Of a stretch of DNA of 64,000 nt, positions 9,320 through 19,890 are shown in pieces. A program made the position numbers and the translations under genes. Where the stretch lies: contig NZ_BCUD01000015.1 of assembly GCF_001591105.1 (NCBI RefSeq), positions 17,755 to 81,754 on the forward strand. The letters run 5' to 3'. This DNA comes from Vibrio nereis NBRC 15637 (GTDB lineage Bacteria; Pseudomonadota; Gammaproteobacteria; Enterobacterales; Vibrionaceae). The notes beneath the pieces were generated by a model. That model was not told where the DNA came from. It made no database searches and saw only the letters and a program-made list of their open reading frames with translations. How positions within the stretch are numbered: position 1 is the first letter of the stretch; every line of letters begins with the position of its first letter.

Positions 9320-10207
9320 ATGACAAATAATATGATACAAGACCAAGCAAGCGGTCTGCGCCGCTTAACAAAACCTTCTCTAACTAAGGTTATCTCTGTT
9401 ACTGGCGGCAAAGGTGGCGTGGGTAAATCCAACGTAACATTAGGCATGGCGATTAGTATGGCGCGCCAGGGCAAAAAAGTTATGGTGCTTGATGCAGACT
9501 TAGGTCTCGCCAACGTTGATGTGATGCTCGGGATAAGACCTAAACGTAATCTAGGGCATGTGCTCGCTGGTGAGTGTGAATTAAAAGACGCCATTGTCGA
9601 AGGCCCTCATGGCATAAAAATCATTCCGGCAACGTCAGGTACTCAGTCAATGACTGAATTATCACATGCTCAACACATCGGACTTATTCGTGCTTTTGGC
9701 AGCCTTGAAGACGAAATGGACGTGTTGCTGATTGATACCGCAGCGGGTATCTCAGACATGGTGGTGAGCTTCTCGCGTGCCGCACAAGATGTTGTTGTTG
9801 TGGTCTGTGATGAACCTACATCAATAACTGATGCGTACGCATTGATTAAACTACTGAGTAAAGACCACCATGTTCAGCGCTTTAAAATCGTCGCGAATAT
9901 GGTGAGAAGTTATCGTGAAGGTCGAGAATTATTCGCAAAGTTGACGTTGGTCACAGAGCGATTCTTGAATGTGAGCCTTGAGCTCGTAGCATGTATCCCA
10001 TTAGATGATAAAGTTCGACAAGCAGTAAAGAAACAGAAGATCGTTGTGGATGCTTTCCCTCGCTCACCGGCCGCTTTAGCGATTGGCTCATTAGCAAATA
10101 AAGCACTCACTTGGCCAATACCAAACACACCAAGTGGACATCTTGAGTTTTTTGTCGAACGGCTACTGAACAGAACTGAACCGCTAGAGGAACCATTTGG
10201 TGAATAA
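9320..10207 (+). CDS. flhG: Flagellar number regulator FlhG (MinD-like ATPase)
   Basis: A 295-residue ParA/MinD-family ATPase that limits polar flagellum number by antagonising FlhF and FlrA. The deviant Walker A GGKGGVGKSN is near residue 28, DADLGLANVDVMLG follows, and DTAAGISDMV is the switch II region. The N-terminal DQASGLRR(L) motif is the FlhG activator helix that stimulates the FlhF GTPase. Two adjacent ATGs occur at 9317 and 9320, downstream of an AGGCGG site at 9305-9310. A longer frame back to 9248 overlaps flhF and is not supported. It overlaps fliA by eight bases. Confidence 0.96.
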   Translation: MTNNMIQDQASGLRRLTKPSLTKVISVTGGKGGVGKSNVTLGMAISMARQGKKVMVLDADLGLANVDVMLGIRPKRNLGHVLAGECELKDAIVEGPHGIKIIPATSGTQSMTELSHAQHIGLIRAFGSLEDEMDVLLIDTAAGISDMVVSFSRAAQDVVVVVCDEPTSITDAYALIKLLSKDHHVQRFKIVANMVRSYREGRELFAKLTLVTERFLNVSLELVACIPLDDKVRQAVKKQKIVVDAFPRSPAALAIGSLANKALTWPIPNTPSGHLEFFVERLLNRTEPLEEPFGE

Positions 10208-10934
10208 GGCGCTGACCTATGACCAGTACGCAAACCAGAACAGTCAACGAGCTTTTTTAGAAAAGTACTCGGTGCTTGTGAAGCGTATTGCTCATCATTT
10301 GCTTGGGCGTTTGCCTCCGAGTGTTCAGGTAGAAGACCTTATTCAAGCGGGTATGATTGGCTTGCTTGAAGCGCAGAAAAACTACGATGGCAGTAAAGGC
10401 GCAAGTTTCGAAACGTACGCTGGTATCCGCATTCGTGGTGCAATGCTGGATGATATCCGTCGGGGAGACTGGGTTCCACGTTCTGTGCATAAACAGAATC
10501 GCGAGATTAACCAAGCGATTTCTGAGCTTGAAGGTCAGCTTAATCGAGACCCAACAGATGCAGAAGTCGCCCAGTACTTAGGTACTACATTAGATCAGTA
10601 TCACTCGGCACTGACAGACATCAACTGTTCGCGCTTGGTCGGAATAGAAGACCTTGGTGTTTCTGAAGATGTGATAAGCCCTGAAGATAATGATGAAGCA
10701 AACACGCCTTTCCAAGGTGTGGCTGATGAATCTTTCCGTAAAGCATTGATTGAATCAATAGAATCTTTACCAGAGCGAGAAGCTCTAGTACTTTCGCTTT
10801 ACTATGACGAAGAGTTAAACTTAAAAGAAATCGGTGAAGTTATCGGGGTAAGCGAGTCACGCGTTAGTCAGATACTTAGCCAATCTATGCAACGTTTACG
10901 CACAAAGTTAAGTGTGTGGACAAACAATGAGTAA
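10200..10934 (+). CDS. fliA: Flagellar sigma factor sigma-28 (FliA)
   Basis: A 244-residue sigma-70-family factor directing late flagellar and chemotaxis genes. Region 2 ([44 protein letters not shown]), region 3 ([15 protein letters not shown]) and region 4 ([39 protein letters not shown]) are all present. The GTG at 10200 gives the usual [10 protein letters not shown]-terminus with AGAGGA seven or eight bases upstream; a TTG one codon earlier is less likely. The start overlaps the flhG stop. A FliA-type promoter is visible before cheW in this same cluster. Confidence 0.97.
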   Translation: MNKALTYDQYANQNSQRAFLEKYSVLVKRIAHHLLGRLPPSVQVEDLIQAGMIGLLEAQKNYDGSKGASFETYAGIRIRGAMLDDIRRGDWVPRSVHKQNREINQAISELEGQLNRDPTDAEVAQYLGTTLDQYHSALTDINCSRLVGIEDLGVSEDVISPEDNDEANTPFQGVADESFRKALIESIESLPEREALVLSLYYDEELNLKEIGEVIGVSESRVSQILSQSMQRLRTKLSVWTNNE

Positions 10935-10965
10935 AACACTGATATCGAACTCAGTGGAGGCAATT

Positions 10966-11346
10966 TTGAATAAAAACATGAAGATCCTTATTGTTGATGA
11001 CTTTTCAACAATGCGCCGTATTGTTAAAAACCTGCTTCGCGACTTGGGTTTTAATAACACCCAAGAAGCCGACGATGGTTTAACGGCGTTGCCAATGTTA
11101 AAGAAAGGTGAGTTCGACTTTGTTGTAACCGACTGGAATATGCCAGGCATGCAAGGTATCGACCTTCTTAGACATATTCGTTCAGACGATCAATTAAAAC
11201 ACCTGCCAGTACTGATGATTACAGCGGAAGCAAAGCGCGAGCAAATCATCGAAGCGGCACAAGCAGGTGTCAATGGTTACATTGTTAAGCCATTTACAGC
11301 GGCTACGCTGAAAGAAAAACTAGATAAGATTTTCGAACGTCTATAA
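10966..11346 (+). CDS. cheY: Chemotaxis response regulator CheY
   Basis: Single receiver domain that, when phosphorylated by CheA, binds FliM at the flagellar switch. The acidic pocket (VDDF), phospho-acceptor in [16 protein letters not shown] threonine and YIVKPF lysine are all present, matching polar-system CheY (CheY-3 of V. cholerae). Start choice is uncertain: TTG at 10966 is five bases after a GGAGG site (10956-10960), while the commonly used GTG at 10954 overlaps that site, and the ATG at 10978 lies 17 bases away. The downstream body is unaffected. Followed 33 bases later by cheZ. Confidence 0.95.
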   Translation: MNKNMKILIVDDFSTMRRIVKNLLRDLGFNNTQEADDGLTALPMLKKGEFDFVVTDWNMPGMQGIDLLRHIRSDDQLKHLPVLMITAEAKREQIIEAAQAGVNGYIVKPFTAATLKEKLDKIFERL

Positions 11347-11379
11347 GTCAATAACTCACGGTGCAAAGGCCAAATCAGA

Positions 11380-12099
11380 ATGATTTCATTAGATCAGGCG
11401 AAACAACTCGTAGAGCTATTAGAAAACGGTCAACAGCAAGAAGCTAACGTACTTGTTAAAGACCTATATGAACGAACATCGACACCTGTTTTACAAGAAA
11501 TAGGGGAGTTGACTCGAGACCTCCACGAAGCCATTAATCAGTTCAGTACGGACGCTCGAATGAGCGAAATCGCCAATGACGAAATCCCGGATGCAAGGGA
11601 TCGCCTTCAGTACGTCATTGACAAGACTGAGGTTGCTGCAAATAAAACGATGGATGCAGTTGATCGCTGTATGCCAATAGCAGACAACTTACATGAAGGT
11701 CTACTCCAAGTGCGTCCTCAATGGAATGAACTGATGCATGGAAGAATCGATCTAGCAGAGTTTAAAGCATTGTGTCATCGCATTGACGATCTGCTAGGTC
11801 AGGTAGAGGGCAATAGCTCAGAATTACGAGGGCAACTAACCGAGATTCTGATGGCTCAAGACTTTCAAGATTTGACTGGTCAGATTATTCGCCGAGTGAT
11901 TACTTTGGTAAACGAAGTTGAAGGCAGATTAGTAGAAATACTGACTGCATTTGGCAACGGACAGTTAGAAAACAGCACAGATAACAAGAAAAAAGCATCG
12001 AGTGACCCAGAGGGTCCAATACTCAATCCTCGTGAAAGGGATGATGCTGTTTCATCACAAGACGAAGTTGACGACTTGCTCTCGAGTCTTGGGTTTTAG
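11380..12099 (+). CDS. cheZ: CheY phosphatase CheZ
   Basis: A 239-residue protein that dephosphorylates CheY-P. The long helical hairpin is present, with the catalytic stretch LMAQDFQDLTGQIIRR (the Gln of DFQDLTGQ is the catalytic residue of the family). The C-terminus SQDEVDDLLSSLGF is the CheY-docking helix. Between them lies a charged linker (residues 200-220). The length is close to the usual 214-250. Cytoplasmic; associates with polar arrays in vibrios. It sits between cheY and cheA with ten bases to cheA. Confidence 0.96.
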   Translation: MISLDQAKQLVELLENGQQQEANVLVKDLYERTSTPVLQEIGELTRDLHEAINQFSTDARMSEIANDEIPDARDRLQYVIDKTEVAANKTMDAVDRCMPIADNLHEGLLQVRPQWNELMHGRIDLAEFKALCHRIDDLLGQVEGNSSELRGQLTEILMAQDFQDLTGQIIRRVITLVNEVEGRLVEILTAFGNGQLENSTDNKKKASSDPEGPILNPRERDDAVSSQDEVDDLLSSLGF

Positions 12100-12108
12100 A
12101 GGTAATAT

Positions 12109-14292
12109 ATGAGCTACGATTTAGACGAAGATATCCTTCAGGACTTTTTGGTTGAAGCTGGTGAAATACTGGAGCTTCTCTCGGAGCAGTTGGTCGAGCT
12201 AGAGAACAATCCAGAAGACAAAGATTTATTAAACGCTATTTTCCGTGGTTTCCACACTGTAAAAGGTGGGGCTGGCTTCCTGTCGCTCGCTGAGCTGGTG
12301 GATACATGTCATGGTGCTGAAAACGTGTTTGACACGCTTCGCAACGGCCAGCGCCAGGTGAATGCGAGTTTAATGGATACCATGTTAAGAGCTTTGGATA
12401 CGGTAAACGAACAGTTCCAAGCCGTCCAAGATCGTGAACCATTGATCCCTGCTGAACAGTCATTGTTGGATGAATTACATCGTCTAAGTAAGCCTGCTTC
12501 TGAAGATGAGCAAGATGTGACCGAACCTCAGGATGAACAACCTGAGGTTGAGGCGCCAAAGGTTGAGGAACCAGTCGTTGCCCCAGAGCCTGTAAACAAT
12601 GTGTCTGCAAATTCTATTGACGAGATCACGCAAGATGAGTTTGAAAAGCTACTGGATGAACTGCACGGAAAAGGCAGCGCTCCAGGTAATGCGTCCTCGG
12701 CACCAGCTCCGGTTGAAGAAAGCCAGCCTAGTAGTGAAGCTACTGGCGATATTACCGATGATGAGTTTGAAAAGTTGTTAGACGAGTTACATGGCGTTGG
12801 TAAAGCTCCGGGTGAATCTTCGAATATCGCACCAACCTCTCCACCACCAGAGCCTTCGGTGTCGAACGATGCAGTGGGTGATGACGACTTAATGACTGAT
12901 GCAGAGTTTGAAAAGCTATTAGATGAGCTGCACGGCGCAGGCAAAGGGCCTTCAGTGGAAGAGCTAGAGTTAGCAACTAAACCTGTTGCTGCAAACCCAA
13001 AAGCTGAGACATCTCCTGCTGTAGAACCCGCTCACACAGCTCCTAAACCTGCGGAGAAAGCACAGCCGACAGCGGCTGCTAAGAAAGAGGCTGCGCAAGC
13101 GAAAAAACCTCAAGCTGAAGCAACGGTACGTGTTGATACTTCGACGCTGGATACCATTATGAATATGGTCGGTGAGCTTGTATTGGTACGTAACCGTTTA
13201 TTGAGCCTTGGGCTGAACAGTGCCGATGAGGAAATGTCCAAAGCGGTTGCCAACCTTGATGTCGTAACAGCCGACTTGCAAGGCGCTGTTATGAAAACGC
13301 GCATGCAACCGATTAAGAAAGTATTTGGCCGTTTTCCACGTGTTGTTCGCGATCTAGCACGTACATTAAAGAAAGACATCACATTAGAAATGCGTGGTGA
13401 AGAGACGGATCTGGATAAGAACTTGGTTGAGGCTTTGGCTGATCCTTTGATTCACTTGGTACGCAACTCTGTCGATCACGGTATTGAAATGCCAGACGCT
13501 CGTGTGGCTGCAGGTAAAGCAAGAACAGGTAAAGTGATCCTTTCTGCATCTCAGGAAGGGGATCATATTGAACTGGCTATCGTTGATGATGGTAGTGGTA
13601 TGGATCCTGATAAGCTCCGTGGTATCGCAGTAAAACGCGGCCTTATGGATGAAGACGCGGCATCTCGCCTAACCAATAAAGAGTGTTTTAACCTTATCTT
13701 TATGCCAGGTTTCTCCAGTAAGGAGAAAATCTCTGATATTTCAGGTCGTGGTGTAGGGATGGACGTTGTTAAGACGGCCATAAACACACTGAACGGCTCG
13801 ATCGATATCGACTCAGAAATGGGCAAAGGTACGAAGATCACGATTAAGGTTCCTTTAACGCTTGCGATTCTTCCTACCTTGATGGTGGGGGTTGCAGGTC
13901 ATCCGTTCGCGTTACCACTTGCAAGTGTGAATGAGATTTTCCATTTGGATCTCAGTCGTACCAATGTCGTTGATGGTCAGTTAACGATTATCGTTCGTGA
14001 CAAGTCGATTCCATTATTCTATCTGCAAAATTGGCTTGCGCCTCACACAGGTAGGGCAGAGCAACGTACTGGCCACGGTCATGTTGTCATTGTGCAACTG
14101 GGTAGCCAGCGAGTTGGTTTTGTTGTGGATACTTTGATTGGTCAGGAAGAAGTGGTCATTAAACCGCTGGATCACTTGCTACAAGGTACTCCTGGCATGG
14201 CCGGGGCGACAATCACAAGTGACGGTCATATTGCTCTTATTTTGGATGTGCCTGATTTACTTAAGCAGTATGCTGCTGCTTCTCGAATCTAA
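12109..14292 (+). CDS. cheA: Chemotaxis histidine kinase CheA
   Basis: A 727-residue kinase. P1 (HPt) has the phospho-His49 in FRGFHTVKGGAGF. Residues about 130-325 are a Pro/Glu-rich linker where other CheA proteins have the P2 CheY-binding domain; I see no folded P2. This linker carries three copies of EFEKLLDELHG (residues 177-187, 219-229, 266-276). P3 dimerisation begins at about 335 (STLDTIMNMVGELVLVRNRL), P4 ATPase has LVRNSVDHGIE, DDGSGMD and GRGVGMDVV, and P5 is a CheW-like domain at the end. In vibrios this linker holds the region that ParP recognises to keep CheA in polar arrays. Stop is 24 bases before cheB. Confidence 0.97.
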   Translation: MSYDLDEDILQDFLVEAGEILELLSEQLVELENNPEDKDLLNAIFRGFHTVKGGAGFLSLAELVDTCHGAENVFDTLRNGQRQVNASLMDTMLRALDTVNEQFQAVQDREPLIPAEQSLLDELHRLSKPASEDEQDVTEPQDEQPEVEAPKVEEPVVAPEPVNNVSANSIDEITQDEFEKLLDELHGKGSAPGNASSAPAPVEESQPSSEATGDITDDEFEKLLDELHGVGKAPGESSNIAPTSPPPEPSVSNDAVGDDDLMTDAEFEKLLDELHGAGKGPSVEELELATKPVAANPKAETSPAVEPAHTAPKPAEKAQPTAAAKKEAAQAKKPQAEATVRVDTSTLDTIMNMVGELVLVRNRLLSLGLNSADEEMSKAVANLDVVTADLQGAVMKTRMQPIKKVFGRFPRVVRDLARTLKKDITLEMRGEETDLDKNLVEALADPLIHLVRNSVDHGIEMPDARVAAGKARTGKVILSASQEGDHIELAIVDDGSGMDPDKLRGIAVKRGLMDEDAASRLTNKECFNLIFMPGFSSKEKISDISGRGVGMDVVKTAINTLNGSIDIDSEMGKGTKITIKVPLTLAILPTLMVGVAGHPFALPLASVNEIFHLDLSRTNVVDGQLTIIVRDKSIPLFYLQNWLAPHTGRAEQRTGHGHVVIVQLGSQRVGFVVDTLIGQEEVVIKPLDHLLQGTPGMAGATITSDGHIALILDVPDLLKQYAAASRI

Positions 14293-14316
14293 ATCGCAGG
14301 GTGTAGAAGGAAAGAT

Positions 14317-15453
14317 ATGGCGATTAAAGTATTGGTGGTAGACGATTCGAGTTTTTTCCGCCGCCGCGTAAGCGAAATTATTAACTCTGAAGCTCGCTTA
14401 GAGGTTGTGGATGTTGCGACAAACGGCAAAGAAGCCGTTGAAAAAGCGAACAGTATAAAACCAGACGTTATTACCATGGATATTGAAATGCCAGTGATGG
14501 ACGGTATAACAGCCGTCCGTGAAATCATGGCAAAATGTCCAGTCCCAATTTTGATGTTTTCATCGCTAACTCATGATGGCGCGAAAGCGACTCTTGATGC
14601 ATTGGAAGCGGGAGCTCTCGATTTCTTACCGAAGAAGTTTGAAGATATTGCACGAAATCGAGATGAAGCGGTAACTCTGCTACAACAACGAGTTATTCAG
14701 ATAGCTTCTCGACGTGCATTTATGCGTCGAGCAAGGCCAGCAGCACCTGTAAGAACGCAGGTTACAGCATCAAGCACATCGACGCCTGCTAGACGAACTT
14801 CTCTTCAGTCCAGAACGGCAACGAGCCCAACTGCCAATCATTCAGCGCCGCCTGCGCGTTTTAGAGCGTCGGGGAAAAAATATCAGCTAACCGCGATCGG
14901 CACATCGACTGGTGGGCCAGTAGCCTTGCAGAAAATACTGACTAAATTACCGCCTAATTATCCGCATCCGATTGTTTTGATTCAGCACATGCCAGCGACG
15001 TTTACTGCGGCATTTGCGAGTCGACTTAATTCGCTATGTCGTATTCAAGTAAAAGAAGCCGCGGACGGCGACGCATTGAGACCAGGAGTGGCATACCTCG
15101 CGCCAGGTGGTAAGCAAATGATGATCGAAGGTCGTCCCGGGGCTGCAAAATTACGCATCCTAGACGGTGGCGATCGTATGAACTACAAACCTTGCGTTGA
15201 TGTGACGTTTGGTAGTGCTGCGAAAGTGTATTCAGATCAAGTGCTATCCATGGTGTTGACGGGCATGGGAGCGGATGGCCGTGAAGGTGCCAGAATGCTA
15301 AAAAATGCAGGTTCAACCATTTGGGCTCAGGATGAAGACAGCTGCGTTGTATATGGTATGCCTCAAGCGGTTGCTAAAGCAGGGATATCTACAGAGGATT
15401 TGCCCCTTGATCGAATAGCGGATCGGATCTTGGTCGAAGTCGGGTTGGCATAG
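14317..15453 (+). CDS. cheB: Protein-glutamate methylesterase CheB
   Basis: A 378-residue response regulator-methylesterase that removes methyl groups from chemoreceptors and deamidates receptor glutamines. The receiver domain ([27 protein letters not shown]) covers residues 1-120. A Ser/Thr/Arg-rich linker spans about 130-185. The catalytic domain contains the nucleophile Ser in GTSTGGP, the His in [10 protein letters not shown], and the Asp region [10 protein letters not shown]. Regulated by CheA phosphorylation. The matching methyltransferase CheR is not in the window. Ten bases separate it from parC. Confidence 0.97.
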   Translation: MAIKVLVVDDSSFFRRRVSEIINSEARLEVVDVATNGKEAVEKANSIKPDVITMDIEMPVMDGITAVREIMAKCPVPILMFSSLTHDGAKATLDALEAGALDFLPKKFEDIARNRDEAVTLLQQRVIQIASRRAFMRRARPAAPVRTQVTASSTSTPARRTSLQSRTATSPTANHSAPPARFRASGKKYQLTAIGTSTGGPVALQKILTKLPPNYPHPIVLIQHMPATFTAAFASRLNSLCRIQVKEAADGDALRPGVAYLAPGGKQMMIEGRPGAAKLRILDGGDRMNYKPCVDVTFGSAAKVYSDQVLSMVLTGMGADGREGARMLKNAGSTIWAQDEDSCVVYGMPQAVAKAGISTEDLPLDRIADRILVEVGLA

Positions 15454-15462
15454 AGGTCTTTC

Positions 15463-16231
15463 ATGATTGTATGGAGCATAGCCAACCAGAAAGGTGGTGT
15501 TGGCAAAACCACAACGACGATTACCCTTGCTGGCTTACTCAGTAAACAGGGCAAACGTGTCTTGCTTGTTGATACGGACCCGCATGCTTCACTGACTACC
15601 TATCTTGGCTATGACTCAGACGGTGTACCTGCGAGTTTGTTTGACCTGTTTCAGCTAAAAGAATTTACAGAACAGAGTGTTATGCCGTTGGTGATACATT
15701 CTGATATTGAAGGAATAGATATTATTCCTGCGCATATGTCTTTGGCTACCCTTGATCGAGTAATGGGTAACCGAAGCGGTATGGGGCTCATTTTGAAACG
15801 TGCTTTAGCGGCACTGAAGCACCGTTATGATTATGTGCTCATCGATTGTCCGCCAATTCTAGGCGTGATGATGGTCAATGCGCTTGCAGCAAGTGACCGC
15901 ATATTAATTCCAGTGCAAACTGAGTTTTTAGCCATGAAAGGTCTAGAGCGCATGGTGCGTACACTCGCCATTATGCAGAAGTCTCGTGGTCAGTCTTTTA
16001 GCGTTACGATTGTTCCAACGATGTATGATAAAAGAACGCGTGCATCGTTGCAGACCTTACAACAATTAAAGAAAGACTACCCTGATCAAGTGTGGTCTTC
16101 TGCTGTGCCAATCGATACGAAGTTCCGTGATGCCAGTTTAAAGCATCTACCTGTCTCACATTTTGCAACAGGCAGTCGAGGTGTGTTTGCATACAAGCAA
16201 TTGTTGATTTACCTAGAGAGGTTAGCGATTG

Positions 16232-16239
<8 letters not shown>
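15463..16239 (+). CDS. parC: ParA-like ATPase ParC, polar positioning of chemotaxis arrays
   Basis: A 258-residue ParA/Soj-type ATPase with deviant Walker A KGGVGKTT near the N-terminus, the DTDPHAS motif and the IDCPPILG switch. In V. cholerae and V. parahaemolyticus the homologue encoded at this exact place is ParC, which recruits chemotaxis arrays to the old pole and segregates them at division. It is not a chromosome-partition ParA: no parB neighbour exists, and the context is wholly chemotactic. It overlaps parP by eight bases, as expected for coupled partners. Confidence 0.93.
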
Positions 16240-17261
<1,022 letters not shown>

Positions 17262-17272
<11 letters not shown>

Positions 17273-17289
17273 AACATTTATGCCGATTT
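17262..17289 (+). promoter_or_regulatory. Sigma-28 (FliA)-type promoter before cheW
   Basis: TAAA at 17262-17265 and GCCGATTT at 17282-17289, separated by 16 bases, match the FliA consensus TAAA-N15-GCCGATAA apart from one extra spacer base and two -10 mismatches. Transcription would start about 15 bases before the cheW ATG. It lies in the only gap of the che run after cheY-cheZ, so cheW-DUF2802 may have its own late-class promoter. Confidence 0.5.
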
Positions 17290-17309
17290 AGGCTTAGAGA
17301 GGATTAGGT

Positions 17310-17804
17310 ATGTCTCAAACTAATGAAGTAGAAGTAAGAAAAGATCAGTCTAATGACGAAGTGCTTCAGTGGGTGACGTTCCAACTAGAAGAAGAAACTT
17401 ACGGCATCAATGTTATGCAAGTACGTGAGGTTCTACGTTACACTGAAATCGCTCCAGTACCAGGAGCTCCAGATTACGTACTTGGTATTATTAACCTACG
17501 TGGCAATGTCGTGACCGTTATCGATACGCGTTCACGCTTTGGTTTGATTGATGGCGAAACTACTGACAATACACGTATTATTGTGATTGAGTCAGAGCAT
17601 CAAGTTATTGGTATTCTGGTAGACAGCGTTGCAGAAGTGGTTTATCTACGCTCATCTCAAATCGATACCACTCCAAGTGTTGGTACAGATGAAAGCGCGA
17701 AGTTTATTCAAGGCGTGAGCAACCGTGATGGTAAACTGCTTATTTTGGTTGATCTGAATAAACTACTAACAGATGACGAATGGGATGAGATGGCTCACCT
17801 ATAA
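17310..17804 (+). CDS. cheW: Chemotaxis coupling protein CheW
   Basis: A 164-residue single-domain CheW adaptor that bridges chemoreceptors to CheA. Characteristic stretches are WVTFQLEEETYGINVMQVREVLRY, VPGAPDYVLGIINLRGNVVTVID and FIQGVSNRDGKLLILVDLNKLL. The ATG follows AGAGAGGATTAGGT. The TAA overlaps by one base the ATG of the next gene, indicating coupling. A sigma-28-type promoter lies just upstream. Confidence 0.97.
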   Translation: MSQTNEVEVRKDQSNDEVLQWVTFQLEEETYGINVMQVREVLRYTEIAPVPGAPDYVLGIINLRGNVVTVIDTRSRFGLIDGETTDNTRIIVIESEHQVIGILVDSVAEVVYLRSSQIDTTPSVGTDESAKFIQGVSNRDGKLLILVDLNKLLTDDEWDEMAHL

Positions 17805-18298
17805 TGGATTTTAGTTGGATCACTGATGACCCAATTCTTTTTGGGTCGTTAGCCTTTGTTGTTGGTTTGTTTGTTCTTGCGTTCATTCGCTTGAAACACG
17901 GGCAGGCGAAAGCTTTTGAACAGCTTCGACAGCAGAACCGCAGCTTGGACAAAGAGTTACAGAAAGCAAATAAGCAGTTGCTTGAAGTCCGTTCAGTTGT
18001 CGTAGGGTTAGGTCAAAGAGCCAGTGAACAGCAAGACATTATCAAGCATCTGAATGAAAGGATTACGGAGCTAGAGCAAACAGACAATGATGGTCGTTTG
18101 TATTCCAGAGCCAGTAAAATGGTGCAGTTAGGGGCAGATCTTAATGAACTCATTGAAGAGTGTGAGCTTCCTAAAGCGGAAGCTGAATTAATGATGTCCT
18201 TACAGAAAAAGATCACTGGAAAAGAAAAAATCCCACCGCTTGAAAGCAATCCAGATAATCAGAAATCTCTGGCTCGACAAAGACGTGTCAGACGATAA
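17804..18298 (+). CDS. DUF2802 membrane-anchored coiled-coil protein
   Basis: A 164-residue protein with one N-terminal membrane segment (ILFGSLAFVVGLFVLAFI), then a long coiled coil (about residues 35-95, rich in Gln, Glu and Lys) and a short C-terminal helical domain (YSRASKMVQLGADLNELIEECELPKAEAELM). This is the DUF2802 family, found directly downstream of cheW in polar-flagellated gammaproteobacteria; its role is not established to my knowledge. The end-to-start overlap with cheW suggests a job at the array or the pole. A terminator follows immediately. Confidence 0.85.
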   Translation: MDFSWITDDPILFGSLAFVVGLFVLAFIRLKHGQAKAFEQLRQQNRSLDKELQKANKQLLEVRSVVVGLGQRASEQQDIIKHLNERITELEQTDNDGRLYSRASKMVQLGADLNELIEECELPKAEAELMMSLQKKITGKEKIPPLESNPDNQKSLARQRRVRR

Positions 18299-18310
18299 TT
18301 AACTTTTATA

Positions 18311-18335
18311 AAGGTGCCTTAGGGCACCTTTTTTG
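18311..18335 (+). terminator. Intrinsic terminator of the chemotaxis cluster
   Basis: AAGGTGCC and GGCACCTT pair in an 8-bp stem with a TTAG loop, followed by a run of T. It lies 12 bases after the DUF2802 stop and ends the flhA-to-DUF2802 transcription unit. Confidence 0.92.
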
Positions 18336-18490
18336 TATCAAGTTGTAGCCATTTAGGGCTAGATAAGTCGCCATGTGCATAATTGTTAACAGATTCTTAC
18401 GCAGTTTCGTGATTCGTATAGGTCTATAGCTGTGTTGTGCCGAAAAGGCTGTGGTAATATAGCGGCTCAAAATTATAGTAGTGATTGCAC

Positions 18491-19111
18491 ATGTTAGAAG
18501 TATCTCAACTTACCGCTATTCGAGATGAAAGAATTCTCTTTGAATCCCTCTCTTTTACCATAGGTTCTGGTGAGCTAGTCCAAATCGAGGGAAGAAATGG
18601 TACGGGGAAGACAACCTTGCTACGTATTGTGACGGGGCTAGGCGATAGAGATACCGGAGAAATTTTCTGGAATGGCGAAAATATTGAGTCGAACCGTGAT
18701 GCATACCATGAAGACTTACTGTTTTTAGGCCATTCGACAGGCGTGAAGCGCGATCTAACAGCCTACGAGAACTTAAGGTTTTATCTCAGTGTGCATTCTA
18801 AGCAGTCGATGAGTAAGGAAGAGATCTATAGCGCGTTAGTTAAAGTTGGCTTAGCGGGACGTGAAGACGTTCCTGTCGCACAGTTGTCTGCCGGTCAGCA
18901 ACGCCGTGTCGCGCTCGCAAGGCTTTGGCTCAGCCAACATAAACTGTGGATCCTCGATGAGCCCCTTACCGCTATCGATAAGCAGGGCGTCAAAGTCTTG
19001 GAGTCTCTCTTCCTCAGTCATGCAGAGAAAGGTGGCATTGTCGTGCTAACCACACACCAGGACATGTTCACAGATAACCCGAAACTTAGAAAAATAAAGC
19101 TGGGTAATTAA
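18491..19111 (+). CDS. ccmA: Haem exporter ATP-binding protein CcmA
   Basis: A 206-residue ABC ATPase of the CcmABCD complex, which releases haem-loaded CcmE during cytochrome c maturation. Walker A is [11 protein letters not shown], the signature is [14 protein letters not shown], Walker B is [12 protein letters not shown] and the switch His is in VLTTHQ. ATG at 18491 is used; a TTG two codons earlier is in frame but unlikely. It heads the ccm operon, two bases from ccmB. Confidence 0.96.
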   Translation: MLEVSQLTAIRDERILFESLSFTIGSGELVQIEGRNGTGKTTLLRIVTGLGDRDTGEIFWNGENIESNRDAYHEDLLFLGHSTGVKRDLTAYENLRFYLSVHSKQSMSKEEIYSALVKVGLAGREDVPVAQLSAGQQRRVALARLWLSQHKLWILDEPLTAIDKQGVKVLESLFLSHAEKGGIVVLTTHQDMFTDNPKLRKIKLGN

Positions 19112-19113
19112 TC

Positions 19114-19782
19114 ATGTTAGGCACTATGAATAGCATTGTTCGCCGCGAACTACTTATCGCGTTTCGTCGTCAAGCCGATGTTTTTAACCCTTTGTGGTTC
19201 TTTATCATTGTTATTACGCTTTTCCCTTTAAGCATTGGTCCTGAGCCAAACCTGTTAGCTCGTATTGCAGCGGGCATTGTTTGGGTTGCGGCGTTACTTT
19301 CCGCGTTATTGTCTTTAGAGCGACTATTTAGGGACGACTTCCAAGATGGGTCATTGGAACAAATGATGCTGATGCCAGTCCCATTACCGATTGTCGTGAT
19401 ATCAAAAGTAATTGCCCATTGGTTGTTAACTGGTTTGCCTCTTATCGTAATCAGTCCACTGTTAGCGGTTCTATTATCACTTGATTTCAATACTTGGCTT
19501 TCCGTTGTGTTGACCTTGTTGGTTGGAACACCAACGCTCAGCTTCATTGGGGCTATCGGTGTTGCCTTAACGGTTGGCTTGCAAAAAGGTGGTGTGCTTT
19601 TAAGTTTATTAGTATTGCCACTCTATATTCCGATTTTGATTTTCGCCACATCTGCAATAGATGCAGCTTCGTTGGGCGTAGCGTACAACGGTCAATTGGC
19701 CATTTTGGGTGCAATGTTAATGGGAGCATTCACTCTGACACCTTTTGCTATTAGCGCGGCACTGAGAGTAAGTGTGAATTAA
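19114..19782 (+). CDS. ccmB: Haem exporter membrane protein CcmB
   Basis: A 222-residue permease with six predicted membrane segments, the partner of CcmA. The family core NPLWFFIIVITLFPLSIGPEP at about residues 26-46 and LERLFRDDFQDGSLEQ are clear. E. coli CcmB has 220 residues. The gene begins two bases after ccmA stops. A second in-frame ATG four codons later is possible. Confidence 0.96.
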   Translation: MLGTMNSIVRRELLIAFRRQADVFNPLWFFIIVITLFPLSIGPEPNLLARIAAGIVWVAALLSALLSLERLFRDDFQDGSLEQMMLMPVPLPIVVISKVIAHWLLTGLPLIVISPLLAVLLSLDFNTWLSVVLTLLVGTPTLSFIGAIGVALTVGLQKGGVLLSLLVLPLYIPILIFATSAIDAASLGVAYNGQLAILGAMLMGAFTLTPFAISAALRVSVN

Positions 19783-19890
19783 TTGCGTTTGATCAAGCAC
19801 GAAATTTTCCCTGTATATAAATTATAAAACTAAATATTGTCTTGTGATGTTTTCGAGCAAGACGAACTGAAGTAAGAGTGAGAACAAAAC

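Noticed and set aside
12528..12944. Ser-rich open frame opposite cheA
   Set aside because: It is the reverse of the repeated Glu-rich CheA linker and overlaps a clear gene.
19783..19890. FNR-like TTTGATCAAG in the ccmB-ccmC gap
   Set aside because: FNR needs TTGAT-N4-ATCAA; here the two halves touch without the four-base spacer.
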